A stretch of DNA of 64,000 bases from positions 3,039,001-3,103,000 of the forward strand of contig NZ_JPOL01000002.1 in assembly GCF_000733945.1 (NCBI RefSeq). Reading direction: 5' to 3'. Below are positions 45,863 to 55,013 of the stretch, piece after piece. Position 1 is the first letter of the stretch. Each line of letters opens with the position of its first letter. A program made the position numbers and the translations under genes. Below the pieces are notes generated by a model, which worked only from the letters and a program-made list of their open reading frames with translations, was not told the origin of the DNA and searched no databases. The DNA comes from Flavimarina sp. Hel_I_48 (GTDB taxonomy: Bacteria > Bacteroidota > Bacteroidia > Flavobacteriales > Flavobacteriaceae).

Positions 45863-46725
45863 TAGCCAAGATATGTTTTAAGAATTTTACAACGAGAAGT
45901 ATGTTTTAACCGTCGTATTGCTTTCTCTTTTATCTGCCTTACGCGTTCCCGGGTAAGGTCAAAGGTTTCCCCTATTTCCTCAAGGGTCATGGGTTGTTGT
46001 TCCGATAGGCCAAAATAGAGTCGTATTACATCTGCTTCCCGTGGTGTTAAGGTTTCTAGGGCACGTTGTATTTCTACGCGCAGGGACTCATTTAGCAACT
46101 CACGATCAGGATTAGGGGATTCGTTGGATCGAAGCACATCATATAAATTAGAATCTTCACCAGGTATGAGCGAAGCATCCATACTTACATGACGACCCGA
46201 GTTTTTAAGGGATTCCTTAACCTCATTTATGCTGAGGTCCAGTTCTTTCGCTATTTCTTCTGGACTGGGAGGACGTTCGTTCGCCTGTTCCAGAAAAGCA
46301 TACGTTTTATTGATTTTATTTATAGAACCAATTTTATTGAGGGGAAGGCGTACAATTCTCGATTGCTCTGCAAGTGCCTGCAATATGGACTGCCGTATCC
46401 ACCAAACGGCGTAGGATATAAATTTGAACCCACGGGTCTCATCAAAACGCTGAGCTGCTTTTATCAAACCCAAATTGCCTTCATTGATAAGGTCTGGTAG
46501 TGTTAAACCCTGATTTTGATATTGTTTGGCAACAGAAACCACAAAGCGCAGGTTGGCCTTTGTCAATTTCTCTAAAGCAATACCATCACCGGCCTTTATA
46601 CGCTGGGCAAGTTCTACCTCCTCATCTGCAGTAATGAGGTCAACTTTACCAATTTCTTGAAGATATTTATCAAGGGAGGCCGTTTCACGGTTCGTTACCT
46701 GTTTGGTAATTTTAAGTTGTCTCAT
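45862..46725 (-). CDS. rpoD: RNA polymerase primary sigma factor RpoD/SigA
   Basis: 287 residues from the ATG at 46725 ([14 protein letters not shown]), the usual start of the flavobacterial protein; nine earlier codons are open. It lacks region 1.1, as is normal for Bacteroidota. Region 1.2 ([15 protein letters not shown]), region 2 ([30 protein letters not shown]), region 3, and region 4 ([13 protein letters not shown] to [19 protein letters not shown]) are all intact. This is the factor expected to read the TAnnTTTG elements listed here. Confidence 0.96.
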   Translation of the reverse strand: MRQLKITKQVTNRETASLDKYLQEIGKVDLITADEEVELAQRIKAGDGIALEKLTKANLRFVVSVAKQYQNQGLTLPDLINEGNLGLIKAAQRFDETRGFKFISYAVWWIRQSILQALAEQSRIVRLPLNKIGSINKINKTYAFLEQANERPPSPEEIAKELDLSINEVKESLKNSGRHVSMDASLIPGEDSNLYDVLRSNESPNPDRELLNESLRVEIQRALETLTPREADVIRLYFGLSEQQPMTLEEIGETFDLTRERVRQIKEKAIRRLKHTSRCKILKTYLG

Positions 46726-46883
46726 GATGTAGGGCTTTTGTCTATAGCACATTAGGTACTATACTAGGTATACGTAAAAAAGAAAAAAAATGTTACAGAT
46801 AGACCCTTATATTTTCAATTATTTTTTAGATAACTAAAAATCAAATATTTAGAAACAGATTTATTTAAAGAACAGAACAAAAA

Positions 46884-46906
46884 AAATCCCCCGAAATGGA
46901 GGATTT
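46884..46906 (-). terminator. Terminator after proA
   Basis: AAATCCCCC pairs with GGAGGATTT (one mismatch, 5-nt loop). The minus-strand transcript then enters a T8 run. It begins 20 bp past the proA stop. Confidence 0.8.
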
Positions 46907-46926
46907 ATAAGAATATGGATTCCTGT

Positions 46927-48126
46927 TTATACGCGAATGTGGCCATCACCAAATACGTAGTATTTATTGGTTACCAATTGTTTGAGACCCAAGGGCCCTC
47001 TGTGGTGTAGTTTATCTGTACTTATTGCAAGCTCTGCACCTACGCCCATTTGACCACCATCAGTAAAACGGGTGGAAGCGTTGTGGTACACGGCAGCACT
47101 ATCAACCTGCTCCATAAAAATCTTAGCAACATCTTTATCTTCTGTAAGGATCACACTAGAATGGCCTCCGCTATAGGTATTTATTTTTTGTATTGCTTCT
47201 TCGATACCGTCTACGGCACCAACAGCAATTTTCATAGCCAGAAATTCTTCTAACCAAACCTTATCATCTTCAATTTTTTCAAGGGTATCCAAAGTTTCGC
47301 CCACTTTTAAATCTACAATGGTTTCAACTTCCGCAGCGCTTAAGGTTTGTTCTAGATCCTTGAGGCGTTTTTTATAATCTGGGAGGTTTACATCTACCAA
47401 TACTTTATCAAGCGCGTTGCATCCTGAAATTTTATCTGTTTTGGCATTTATAATGACCTCTAAAGTTTTTTTCCAGTCTGCTTCTGGATGAACATATAGG
47501 AAATTATTTCCACGACCACTAATCAATACGGCACATGTAGCATGCTCTTTTACAAAAGCGATCAATCTTTCACCACCACGAGGAACGATAAGATCCAATT
47601 GCTGATCAGGATTTCTTAAAAATTCCTGGGTTTCGGTACGGTTCATATTGAGCATGGTGATCCATTCTTCGCCCAGATCATTCTGTTTTAATGCTTTGTG
47701 CCAAAATTCAACCAACAGTTTATTACTATTGAAGGCTTCTTTTCCACCTTTAAGTAATATTTTATTATTTGCTTTAAAAGCAAGAACGGCAGCTTCTATA
47801 GTTACATCAGGTCTGGATTCATAAATAATCATAATGGTGCCAAAAGGTGCCGTACGATTAATAATCTCAAGACCACTGTCTAAAGTCCTATTGGAAATTT
47901 CTTTATTTACGGGATCTTCCTGATCACGTACTTCGCGAAGCGCCTGAATCATACCGTCAATTTTTTTGTCATTGACTACAAGCCTGTCATACAATGCCTG
48001 ATCGTCGCGATCAAAAGCATCAAGATCCTTTTGGTTCGCTTCAAGAAGACTCTTTCTATTTTCATCAATGATTTTGATCATTGAATCAAGAACATTATTT
48101 TTTTTATCTGTATTTAATAACTGCAT
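46927..48126 (-). CDS. proA: Gamma-glutamyl phosphate reductase
   Basis: 399 residues. ALDH-fold enzyme with the catalytic cysteine in KISGCNALDKV and the E-S-R-P-D-V motif. The C-terminal RFTDGGQMGVGAELAIST is diagnostic. It reduces gamma-glutamyl phosphate to glutamate semialdehyde with NADPH. Last gene of the proC-proB-proA operon, 23 bp after proB, with a terminator downstream. Confidence 0.95.
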   Translation of the reverse strand: MQLLNTDKKNNVLDSMIKIIDENRKSLLEANQKDLDAFDRDDQALYDRLVVNDKKIDGMIQALREVRDQEDPVNKEISNRTLDSGLEIINRTAPFGTIMIIYESRPDVTIEAAVLAFKANNKILLKGGKEAFNSNKLLVEFWHKALKQNDLGEEWITMLNMNRTETQEFLRNPDQQLDLIVPRGGERLIAFVKEHATCAVLISGRGNNFLYVHPEADWKKTLEVIINAKTDKISGCNALDKVLVDVNLPDYKKRLKDLEQTLSAAEVETIVDLKVGETLDTLEKIEDDKVWLEEFLAMKIAVGAVDGIEEAIQKINTYSGGHSSVILTEDKDVAKIFMEQVDSAAVYHNASTRFTDGGQMGVGAELAISTDKLHHRGPLGLKQLVTNKYYVFGDGHIRV

Positions 48127-48149
48127 AAATTTTCTATTTTAAGTTAAAA

Positions 48150-48920
48150 CTAGGCGTGAAACTTCGTCCCTATATCTTTACCGTCCATGATGTCAACAAT
48201 GACATTTTTCCTCTTCCCGTTCGCGATATAGGTTATGATATTTTTGCGTGCGGTTTCCTTGGCAATCTTCAATTTAGACTCCATACCACCACGGCCTTCG
48301 CCTTCTGCTTTATTGGATTCCTGTACATATTTTTCTACATTTTCATCTGTATGTACGGCATTCAGTTTTTTTGAATCTTCTGCATCCGGGTGACCGGTAT
48401 AAAGACCGTCCGTGTCAGTAAGAAGTATCAGCGCATCTGCCTGTATCAATTCTGCCACAAGGCTCGCGAGTTCATCATTATCGCTAAACATGGACATGGT
48501 CAAAGAAACTGCGTCATCCTCATTTGCAATGGGAATAATTCCTTCGGAAAGGAGCCCTTCATAACAATTGATCATATTCTCCCTGTACTTTCCGGCGGCA
48601 AAATCCCTTTTAGTGGCCAAAACCTGGGCGCAGCGCATACCAAAACTGTGAAATAGGGAATAATAATGCCGCATCATACGTGGCTGACCTACCGAAGAAA
48701 ATATCTGTCTTCTTATGGATGGATCCTGTGCCGCACAATCGCCTAAAATTTCCTTACCGGCAATAGCAGAGCCTGATGATACAAGTACACATGCAATATC
48801 ATTCTCATAGAGAACGGCTATCTGCCTAACCAATTCATTTAATATAGGGCCTACAATGCGGTTGTCCTTATTGGTCATCACATTGGTTCCTACTTTTATA
48901 ACTACTCTCTTTTTGCTCAT
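48150..48920 (-). CDS. proB: Glutamate 5-kinase, single-domain form
   Basis: 256 residues of amino-acid kinase fold: VVIKVGTNVMT at the N-terminus, VSSGSAIAG, and the GRGGMESKLKIAK loop. The C-terminal PUA domain of the E. coli enzyme is absent, which is a known shorter form. It phosphorylates glutamate as the first, proline-inhibited step. 15 bp after proC. Confidence 0.93.
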   Translation of the reverse strand: MSKKRVVIKVGTNVMTNKDNRIVGPILNELVRQIAVLYENDIACVLVSSGSAIAGKEILGDCAAQDPSIRRQIFSSVGQPRMMRHYYSLFHSFGMRCAQVLATKRDFAAGKYRENMINCYEGLLSEGIIPIANEDDAVSLTMSMFSDNDELASLVAELIQADALILLTDTDGLYTGHPDAEDSKKLNAVHTDENVEKYVQESNKAEGEGRGGMESKLKIAKETARKNIITYIANGKRKNVIVDIMDGKDIGTKFHA

Positions 48921-48935
48921 TACTTTACTTATAGG

Positions 48936-49736
48936 TTATTTTCCCAACTCAGTAGCCCTGTTGAAGGCCGCGTAAGCTGCATCTTTAATTAATTCTTTTA
49001 CATTATTATCATCCATGCTGTCCAAAGCAGCACGGGTAGTACCTCCTTTAGAAGCTACCCTGTCCATCCAGGTCTCAGGAGATAGGTCTGATTCGTTGAA
49101 AATCGCCACGGCACCTTCAAAAGTTTTAGTGACCAACACGCGAGAGTCATTTTTAGAAAAGCCCATTTTCAAGGCAGCCTCTAGCATGCTTTGCATAAAA
49201 TAAAATATATAGGCTGGTCCGCTACCGCTTATTCCCGTTGATGCGTTTATGAATTCCTCTGTATTAACATGAATAGAGCTTCCGGTGGTATCAAGTAGGT
49301 TGCGTACCATGATAAGTTCAACCCTGCTCACTTCTTTAGATTCTGTAAAGGAAGTCACGCCTTTACCTACTTTTGCGGGAAGGTTAGGCATTGTACGTAC
49401 TACTTTAGAGATACCCAGACCATTTTGTATAGTTTCAATAGTTATACCTGCCATTAAGGAAACTATAATTTGAGAATCATTGACCAGATCTTTGATTTTG
49501 CCAAAAAGATCTTCTGTATGAAAAGGCTTAACCGCTAAGAAAATTACATCTGCCTGCGGTACGCAATCTTTAACATCAGCATAGGCATCAAAGTGGGGTA
49601 ATTTGTCAAGTGCTTCAATTTTCTCAGCGGAGACATCGTGAATCATGAGATTCCTTTTATTGAGAAATGGGGATTGCGCCATGCCCTCGGCATACGTTAA
49701 TCCCATATTTCCTGCTCCTATTACAAGTACTTTCAT
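48936..49736 (-). CDS. proC: Pyrroline-5-carboxylate reductase
   Basis: 266 residues. Rossmann motif V-I-G-A-G-N-M-G, the VRTMPNLPAKVGKG segment, and the P5CR signature around GISGSGPAYIF with S-K-G-G-T-T-R. Final step to proline. First gene of the leftward proC-proB-proA operon. The 298-bp gap on its right holds the pnp terminator and otherwise A/T-rich DNA. Confidence 0.94.
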   Translation of the reverse strand: MKVLVIGAGNMGLTYAEGMAQSPFLNKRNLMIHDVSAEKIEALDKLPHFDAYADVKDCVPQADVIFLAVKPFHTEDLFGKIKDLVNDSQIIVSLMAGITIETIQNGLGISKVVRTMPNLPAKVGKGVTSFTESKEVSRVELIMVRNLLDTTGSSIHVNTEEFINASTGISGSGPAYIFYFMQSMLEAALKMGFSKNDSRVLVTKTFEGAVAIFNESDLSPETWMDRVASKGGTTRAALDSMDDNNVKELIKDAAYAAFNRATELGK

Positions 49737-49969
49737 GTTTTTGCTACTTTTTATTTAATGAAATATATAGTGTGCAAGGACTATGCGGAATTCATGCAAC
49801 AAAATAGATTTTCACTAAAATCTGATTAAAAATAGGGTATAATAGCTGTTTTACAGGTAATTAGACTTCTAATTTTTGTTACTATTTATAATTTTAACAG
49901 AATAATTCGTATTGCAGATATGGCGCAAACAATGGACAAGCAGTCAATTCCCTGCTATAATGACAGTAA

Positions 49970-50003
49970 AAAAGCGCCTAAGCTGTGAGGCATAGGCGCT
50001 TTT
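49970..50003 (-). terminator. Terminator after pnp
   Basis: AAAAGCGCCTA (49970-49980) pairs perfectly with TAGGCGCTTTT (49993-50003) around a 12-nt loop. It lies 31 bp past the pnp stop on the minus strand, followed there by TT. Confidence 0.8.
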
Positions 50004-50034
50004 AAAAAATCGTACTTTACAAATTTAGAGCAGA

Positions 50035-52302
50035 TTAATCGTCTTTACGATCGTTGTCCCTGCTTCTGGAATCCCTTCCTCTAGAGTTGTCCCTGTTTCG
50101 GCTATCACGGCCTCTGCTGTTATCACGCTTGCGGTCGTCACTGCGTGGTGGACGTTCTTTATAACCTTCTGGTTTAGGGAGTAGCGCTTTACGGGAAACT
50201 TTCTCTTTTCTCGTCCTGCTATCCATTCCCAGATATTTGATATCAAACACATCACCCATGTTTACAACATCGGTTACATTTTCGGTGCGTTCCCAGGCCA
50301 GTTCAGAAACATGTAGCAATACTTCATTTCCAGGAGCATCCACATATTCTACCACTGCGCCAAAGTCAAGCATTTTTATAGCTTTCACTTCATAAACGCT
50401 ACCAACTTCTGGTTTGAAAGTAATAGAATCTATTTTTGCCAGTACAGCATCAATACCTTCTTTACCTGTACCTAAAATTTCAACAATACCTTCTTCGGTT
50501 ACCGGATCTTCGTTGATCACGATCGTTGTTTTGGTCGTTTTCTGAAGTTCCTGGATTACTTTTCCACCAGGACCTATCAATGCGCCAATAAATTCGTTAG
50601 GAATAGTTACCGTTACCATTTTAGGTGCGTGGCCTTTAACGTCTGCATTCGGCGTAGCAATGGTTTCAGTCAATTTATCAAGAATGTGCAATCTACCTGC
50701 TGAAGCTTGTTTAAGAGCATTTACAAGAATTTCATAGGAAAGACCTTTAACTTTAATGTCCATCTGGCAAGCAGTGATACCGTCTGCGGTACCCGTTACT
50801 TTAAAGTCCATATCCCCTAAATGATCCTCATCTCCCAATATATCGCTCAAAACGGCATATTTTCCGCTCTCAGCGTCAGAAATCAGTCCCATGGCAATAC
50901 CAGAAACCGGTTTTTTAAGCTGAACCCCGGCATCCATAAGTGCCATCGTACCGCTACAAACAGTTGCCATTGAAGAAGATCCGTTTGATTCCAATATTTC
51001 TGAGACCACACGTACGGTGTAAGGACAGTCTGCTGGAATCATTCCTTTTAATGCGCGTTGTGCCAAGTTACCATGACCAACTTCCCTACGGGAGGTACCA
51101 CGAATAGGTCGTGCTTCACCAGTTGAGAAAGGTGGGAAATTGTAGTGCAGGTAGAACGTTTCTTCTCCTTCGTAAGAAGGCATATCAATCTGATTTGCTT
51201 CCCTTGAAGTACCTAAGGTTACGGTAGCAAGCGCTTGTGTTTCACCACGCGTAAATATAGCTGAACCGTGGGTAGAAGGGAGGTAATCCACTTCACACCA
51301 GATAGGGCGAATCTCGTCTGTTTTCCTTCCGTCAAGGCGTAAACCTTCATTTAAGGTAAGATCACGAACCGCTTTTTTCTCTGCTTTATAAAAGTATTTA
51401 GAAATAAGATCACCATATTCCTCTTGTTCTTCTTCAGAAAAACTGGCTTTCACCTCATCTTTTATTTCCGAAAAGGCGCTGCTGCGTTCTTTTTTAGAAG
51501 AACCATTTTTTGCAATAGCATAAACCTTATCATACGTAAGCTCCTGTACTTTTTTAGCTAGCGCTTCATCTTCACGTTCAGCTTCGTACTCCCGTACTTC
51601 TTTCTTGCCAAAAGCTTCAGCAAGTCTTATTTGTGCCTCACATTGTTTTTTAATGGCTTCATGGGCAAACTTAATTGCTTCAACCATTTCTTCTTCAGAG
51701 ATTTCTTTCATCTCACCTTCTACCATCATCACAGATTCTGCCGAAGCGCCAATGACCATGTCAATATCACTTTCTGCGAGTTGGGCGCGGGAAGGGTTTA
51801 TGATAAACTCTCCATTCACACGGCCTACGCGTACTTCTGAAATAGCGCATTCAAACGGAAAATCAGAAAGTTGAATAGCGGCAGAAGCGGCAAAACCAGC
51901 CATAGCATCTGGCATAACGTCCTCATCATGTGACATTAGTTGGATCATCACCTGGGTTTCCTGGTGATAATCTTTAGGGAATAGTGGGCGCAAAACGCGA
52001 TCTACAAGGCGCATGGTAAGTACTTCACCATCGCTGGGACGAGCCTCACGCTTAAAAAAACCGCCAGGATAACGTCCTGCAGCTGCAAATTTCTCACGAT
52101 AATCTACCGTTAAAGGAAGAAAATCAAGGTCTTTTTTCTCATATCCCGAAACTACGGTACAGAGAAGCATACAATTACCAGATTGAACAACAACAGAGCC
52201 GTGGGCCTGTTTTGCAAGTTTCCCGGTCTCGATGGAAATTTCTCTTCCATCGCCAAGGTCTATGACCTCTTTAAATGTTTGTGGAATCATAATGTTTTTC
52301 AT
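50035..52302 (-). CDS. pnp: Polyribonucleotide nucleotidyltransferase (PNPase)
   Basis: 755 residues. Two RNase PH domains (about 10-235 and 325-550), KH domain (about 565-625, [12 protein letters not shown]), S1 domain (about 630-700). A low-complexity tail from about 715 is made of repeated [10 protein letters not shown] units and ends in acidic residues. Phosphorolytic 3'-5' exoribonuclease in the cytoplasm. Downstream of rpsO, the usual rpsO-pnp order. The 276-bp gap between them contains the rpsO terminator, so pnp likely has its own start as well. Confidence 0.96.
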   Translation of the reverse strand: MKNIMIPQTFKEVIDLGDGREISIETGKLAKQAHGSVVVQSGNCMLLCTVVSGYEKKDLDFLPLTVDYREKFAAAGRYPGGFFKREARPSDGEVLTMRLVDRVLRPLFPKDYHQETQVMIQLMSHDEDVMPDAMAGFAASAAIQLSDFPFECAISEVRVGRVNGEFIINPSRAQLAESDIDMVIGASAESVMMVEGEMKEISEEEMVEAIKFAHEAIKKQCEAQIRLAEAFGKKEVREYEAEREDEALAKKVQELTYDKVYAIAKNGSSKKERSSAFSEIKDEVKASFSEEEQEEYGDLISKYFYKAEKKAVRDLTLNEGLRLDGRKTDEIRPIWCEVDYLPSTHGSAIFTRGETQALATVTLGTSREANQIDMPSYEGEETFYLHYNFPPFSTGEARPIRGTSRREVGHGNLAQRALKGMIPADCPYTVRVVSEILESNGSSSMATVCSGTMALMDAGVQLKKPVSGIAMGLISDAESGKYAVLSDILGDEDHLGDMDFKVTGTADGITACQMDIKVKGLSYEILVNALKQASAGRLHILDKLTETIATPNADVKGHAPKMVTVTIPNEFIGALIGPGGKVIQELQKTTKTTIVINEDPVTEEGIVEILGTGKEGIDAVLAKIDSITFKPEVGSVYEVKAIKMLDFGAVVEYVDAPGNEVLLHVSELAWERTENVTDVVNMGDVFDIKYLGMDSRTRKEKVSRKALLPKPEGYKERPPRSDDRKRDNSRGRDSRNRDNSRGRDSRSRDNDRKDD

Positions 52303-52554
52303 TTACGCCGCGGTACGGCGTTGTTTTACAAATACATTTTTTGAACGAATTCAAAAAACGCGTGGTCGTTGTGTTGTGTGTGTAGTGAGTGGACCAATGA
52401 AAAACCTAGTGATAGCTTTCCTTGCCACAAATGATTGCTCAAAAGTGGTTTTTGTATTCTTGCTTTAAAATGAGAAAAATCCGGTTAAATATGGGTTTTT
52501 TCATCTAAAAGCACTATAAATTGGGGTGTTCTGTGCTAAATATAGAAAAATAAA

Positions 52555-52574
52555 AAGGGGCCGCAAAGCCCCTT
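52555..52574 (-). terminator. Terminator immediately after rpsO
   Basis: AAGGGGC pairs with GCCCCTT around a 6-nt loop. The minus-strand transcript then reads T5AT5. It begins 5 bp after the rpsO stop. Partial read-through would feed pnp. Confidence 0.8.
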
Positions 52575-52578
52575 GATA

Positions 52579-52848
52579 TTATTTTCTCAAGTTCAATTCC
52601 TTAACAATAGCACGATATCTCAAGACATCTTTCTTAGTAAGATAATCTAAAAGTGATCTGCGCTTTCCTACCAGTCTCACAAGGGAGCGCTCGGTGTTAA
52701 AGTCTTTACGGTTATTTTTTAAATGCTCGGTAAGGTGGTTGATTCGAAGTGTGAACAAAGCGATTTGTCCTTCTGCTGAACCGGTATCCGTTTTGCTTTT
52801 ACCGTGCTTTTCAAAAATTTCTTCTTTTTTTGCTGCGTCTAAATACAT
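52579..52848 (-). CDS. rpsO: 30S ribosomal protein S15
   Basis: 89 residues, full length. The S15 signature is clear: GSAEGQIALFTLRINHLTEH, then R-K-D-F-N-T-E-R-S-L-V-R-L-V-G-K-R-R. It binds the central domain of 16S rRNA. It has its own candidate promoter and a leader of about 48 nt containing a small hairpin, and ends in a terminator. Confidence 0.97.
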   Translation of the reverse strand: MYLDAAKKEEIFEKHGKSKTDTGSAEGQIALFTLRINHLTEHLKNNRKDFNTERSLVRLVGKRRSLLDYLTKKDVLRYRAIVKELNLRK

Positions 52849-52902
52849 TCCAATATTATTTAAATGATTTTTATGTACATAACGGTTTTTCCGTTAAGGC
52901 TG

Positions 52903-52910
52903 CAAAGATA
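52903..52910 (-). promoter_or_regulatory. Putative -7 element and leader hairpin of rpsO
   Basis: TATCTTTG on the minus strand matches TAnnTTTG. In the leader that follows, AACGG (52881-52885) pairs with CCGTT (52891-52895) around a T5/A5 loop. S15 represses its own mRNA in several bacteria, so the hairpin is worth noting, but regulation here is not shown. Confidence 0.42.
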
Positions 52911-52941
52911 CATTTTTTAATCTGTGCAGCGTTATGAAAAG

Positions 52942-53799
52942 TTATTTTCTAACGGGTTGATTCTGAATCAAGTCGAGGTAAAGGTTTACTTTTTGTTTCA
53001 GTTTACTGCGGTGTGTGATAAAATCAAGGAAACCATGATCCTGTAAAAACTCCGCCGTCTGAAAGCCATCAGGAAGTTCCTGACCGGTCGTATCGCGCAC
53101 CACGCGTGGACCTGCAAAACCTATAAGTGCTCCCGGTTCTGAAATGTTGATATCGCCCAGCATGGCAAAAGAAGCCGTGGTACCACCAGTTGTAGGATCT
53201 GTACAAAGGGAAATGTAAGGGATTTTTGCGTCATGCAATTGTGCCAGTTTTGCAGAGGTTTTTGCCAACTGCATCAGCGACAGGGCCGCTTCCATCATTC
53301 GTGCACCGCCAGATTTTGAAATAATCATGAACGGAATATTGTTTTTAAGGGAATAGTGCGCCGCACGGGCTATTTTTTCCCCTACCACAGAACCCATGGA
53401 ACCGGCAATAAATTTAAAATCCATTGCGGCAATTACAAGGTCTTTGCCCATACTTTTTCCCACAGCGGTACGTACGGCATCTTTAAGGCCCGTTTTTTCC
53501 TGGGCACTTTTCAGACGGTCACTGTACTTTTTACTGTCCTCAAAATCCAGCGGATCTTTTGAGGTCATATTCTTGTCAAATTCCTTGAACTTATTGTCGT
53601 CAAACAAAATTTGAAAATACTCTGCACTGTTGATACGTACATGGTAATCATCTTCTGGACTAACATAGAAATTCTTGGCCAGTTCTTCAGCATCAATGAT
53701 CTTTCCGGTAGGGGACTTATACCAAAGCCCCTTGGGAACATCTTTTTTATTTTCTGTGGCCGTCTGTATTCCTTTTTCTTTTCTTTTGAACCAAGCCAT
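52942..53799 (-). CDS. accD: Acetyl-CoA carboxylase carboxyltransferase beta subunit lacking zinc ligands
   Basis: 285 residues. The carboxyltransferase core is intact ([41 protein letters not shown]). In the N-terminal zinc ribbon the four cysteines are gone: W-Y-K-S-P-T-G and Y-V-S-P-E-D-D stand where W-x-K-C-P-x-C and V-C-P-x-C are expected. With AccA it transfers CO2 from biotin to acetyl-CoA. It is downstream of fbaA by 87 bp on the same strand. Confidence 0.94.
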   Translation of the reverse strand: MAWFKRKEKGIQTATENKKDVPKGLWYKSPTGKIIDAEELAKNFYVSPEDDYHVRINSAEYFQILFDDNKFKEFDKNMTSKDPLDFEDSKKYSDRLKSAQEKTGLKDAVRTAVGKSMGKDLVIAAMDFKFIAGSMGSVVGEKIARAAHYSLKNNIPFMIISKSGGARMMEAALSLMQLAKTSAKLAQLHDAKIPYISLCTDPTTGGTTASFAMLGDINISEPGALIGFAGPRVVRDTTGQELPDGFQTAEFLQDHGFLDFITHRSKLKQKVNLYLDLIQNQPVRK

Positions 53800-53886
53800 A
53801 ATTGTCTTTAATTTTAGAAAACCATTTTATACACGCAAAATGCATAAAATGGTTCTGATTACATTATAATTATGATCAACCCTTTA

Positions 53887-54954
53887 TTAGAGTTGGTTTA
53901 CATTATTAAGATCTTCAAATGCTTTTGTAAGTCTCGCGTTGAAGGAATCTTCTCCTTTGCGCAACCATACCCGGGGATCGTAATATTTCTTGTTTGGGCT
54001 GTCAGGACCGTTAGGGTTTCCTATTTGGTTTTTAAGATAGTCCGCATTTTCATCAAAGTAATTGCGAATACCTTCAGCAAAAGCCCATTGTAGGTCTGTG
54101 TCAATATTCATTTTGATCACACCATAACCTATAGCTTCCCTTATTTCCTCTACGGAAGAACCGCTACCTCCGTGAAATACAAAGTCGATCGTATTTTCTG
54201 GCAGGTCATGCTTCTTAGAAAGGTGTTCCTGTGAATTTTTAAGGATTTTTGGGGTAAGTTTTACGTTCCCTGGCTTGTAAACACCGTGCACGTTACCAAA
54301 AGCGGCAGCAATGGTAAACTGATCGCTTACTTCTTTAAGTTGTTCATAGGCGTAAGCAACTTCTTCCGGTTGGGTGTAAAGTTTAGAATCATCAATATCT
54401 GTGTTGTCCACACCATCTTCTTCACCGCCGGTTATGCCCAGTTCAATTTCCAGGGTCATATCCATTTTGGCCATGCGCTTAAGATATTCTTTACATATCT
54501 CTATGTTTTCCTCTAATGGTTCCTCACTTAAATCCAGCATGTGCGAACTGAAAAGGGAATGGCCAAATTGCTTGTAGTGCTTTTCTGAAGCATCAAGTAA
54601 ACCATCTATCCATGGAAGTAATTTTTTAGCACAATGATCTGTGTGTAAAATTACGGTAGCACCATATTTTTTTGCAAGTTCATGAACGTGCTTCGCACCG
54701 GCAACAGCACCTGCGACAGCAGCCTGCTGATTGTCATTAGATAGACCTTTACCAGCGTTAAACTGTGCCCCTCCATTAGAAAACTGAAGGATTACGGGAG
54801 CTTTTAACTTTGCAGCGGTCTCTAACACTCCATTAATGGTATCAGAACCTATGACGTTTACCGCGGGTAACGCGTATCCATTCTTTTTAGCGTGGTTAAA
54901 AATTTCCTGAACCTCTCTTCCGGTGGCTACACCTGGTTTAATATGATTACTCAT
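53887..54954 (-). CDS. fbaA: Class II fructose-bisphosphate aldolase
   Basis: 355 residues. Zinc-binding motif H-T-D-H-C (ILHTDHCAKK), the E-I-E-L-G-I-T-G-G-E-E-D segment, and HGGSGSS for phosphate binding. Class IIA type, like E. coli FbaA. Glycolysis and gluconeogenesis. It lies 59 bp after tamL on the same strand. Confidence 0.95.
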   Translation of the reverse strand: MSNHIKPGVATGREVQEIFNHAKKNGYALPAVNVIGSDTINGVLETAAKLKAPVILQFSNGGAQFNAGKGLSNDNQQAAVAGAVAGAKHVHELAKKYGATVILHTDHCAKKLLPWIDGLLDASEKHYKQFGHSLFSSHMLDLSEEPLEENIEICKEYLKRMAKMDMTLEIELGITGGEEDGVDNTDIDDSKLYTQPEEVAYAYEQLKEVSDQFTIAAAFGNVHGVYKPGNVKLTPKILKNSQEHLSKKHDLPENTIDFVFHGGSGSSVEEIREAIGYGVIKMNIDTDLQWAFAEGIRNYFDENADYLKNQIGNPNGPDSPNKKYYDPRVWLRKGEDSFNARLTKAFEDLNNVNQL

Positions 54955-55013
54955 GAGTTATATTGTTTTTATGGTTGCGATCGTAAAAATAAGAAAATAA
55001 GCCGTGATTATCT

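Noticed and set aside
52877..52883. Another ACATAAC box, near the rpsO start, as a second attC-like site
   Set aside because: No matching GTTATGT partner or inner box nearby; ACATAAC also occurs inside trmH, so single boxes arise by chance.
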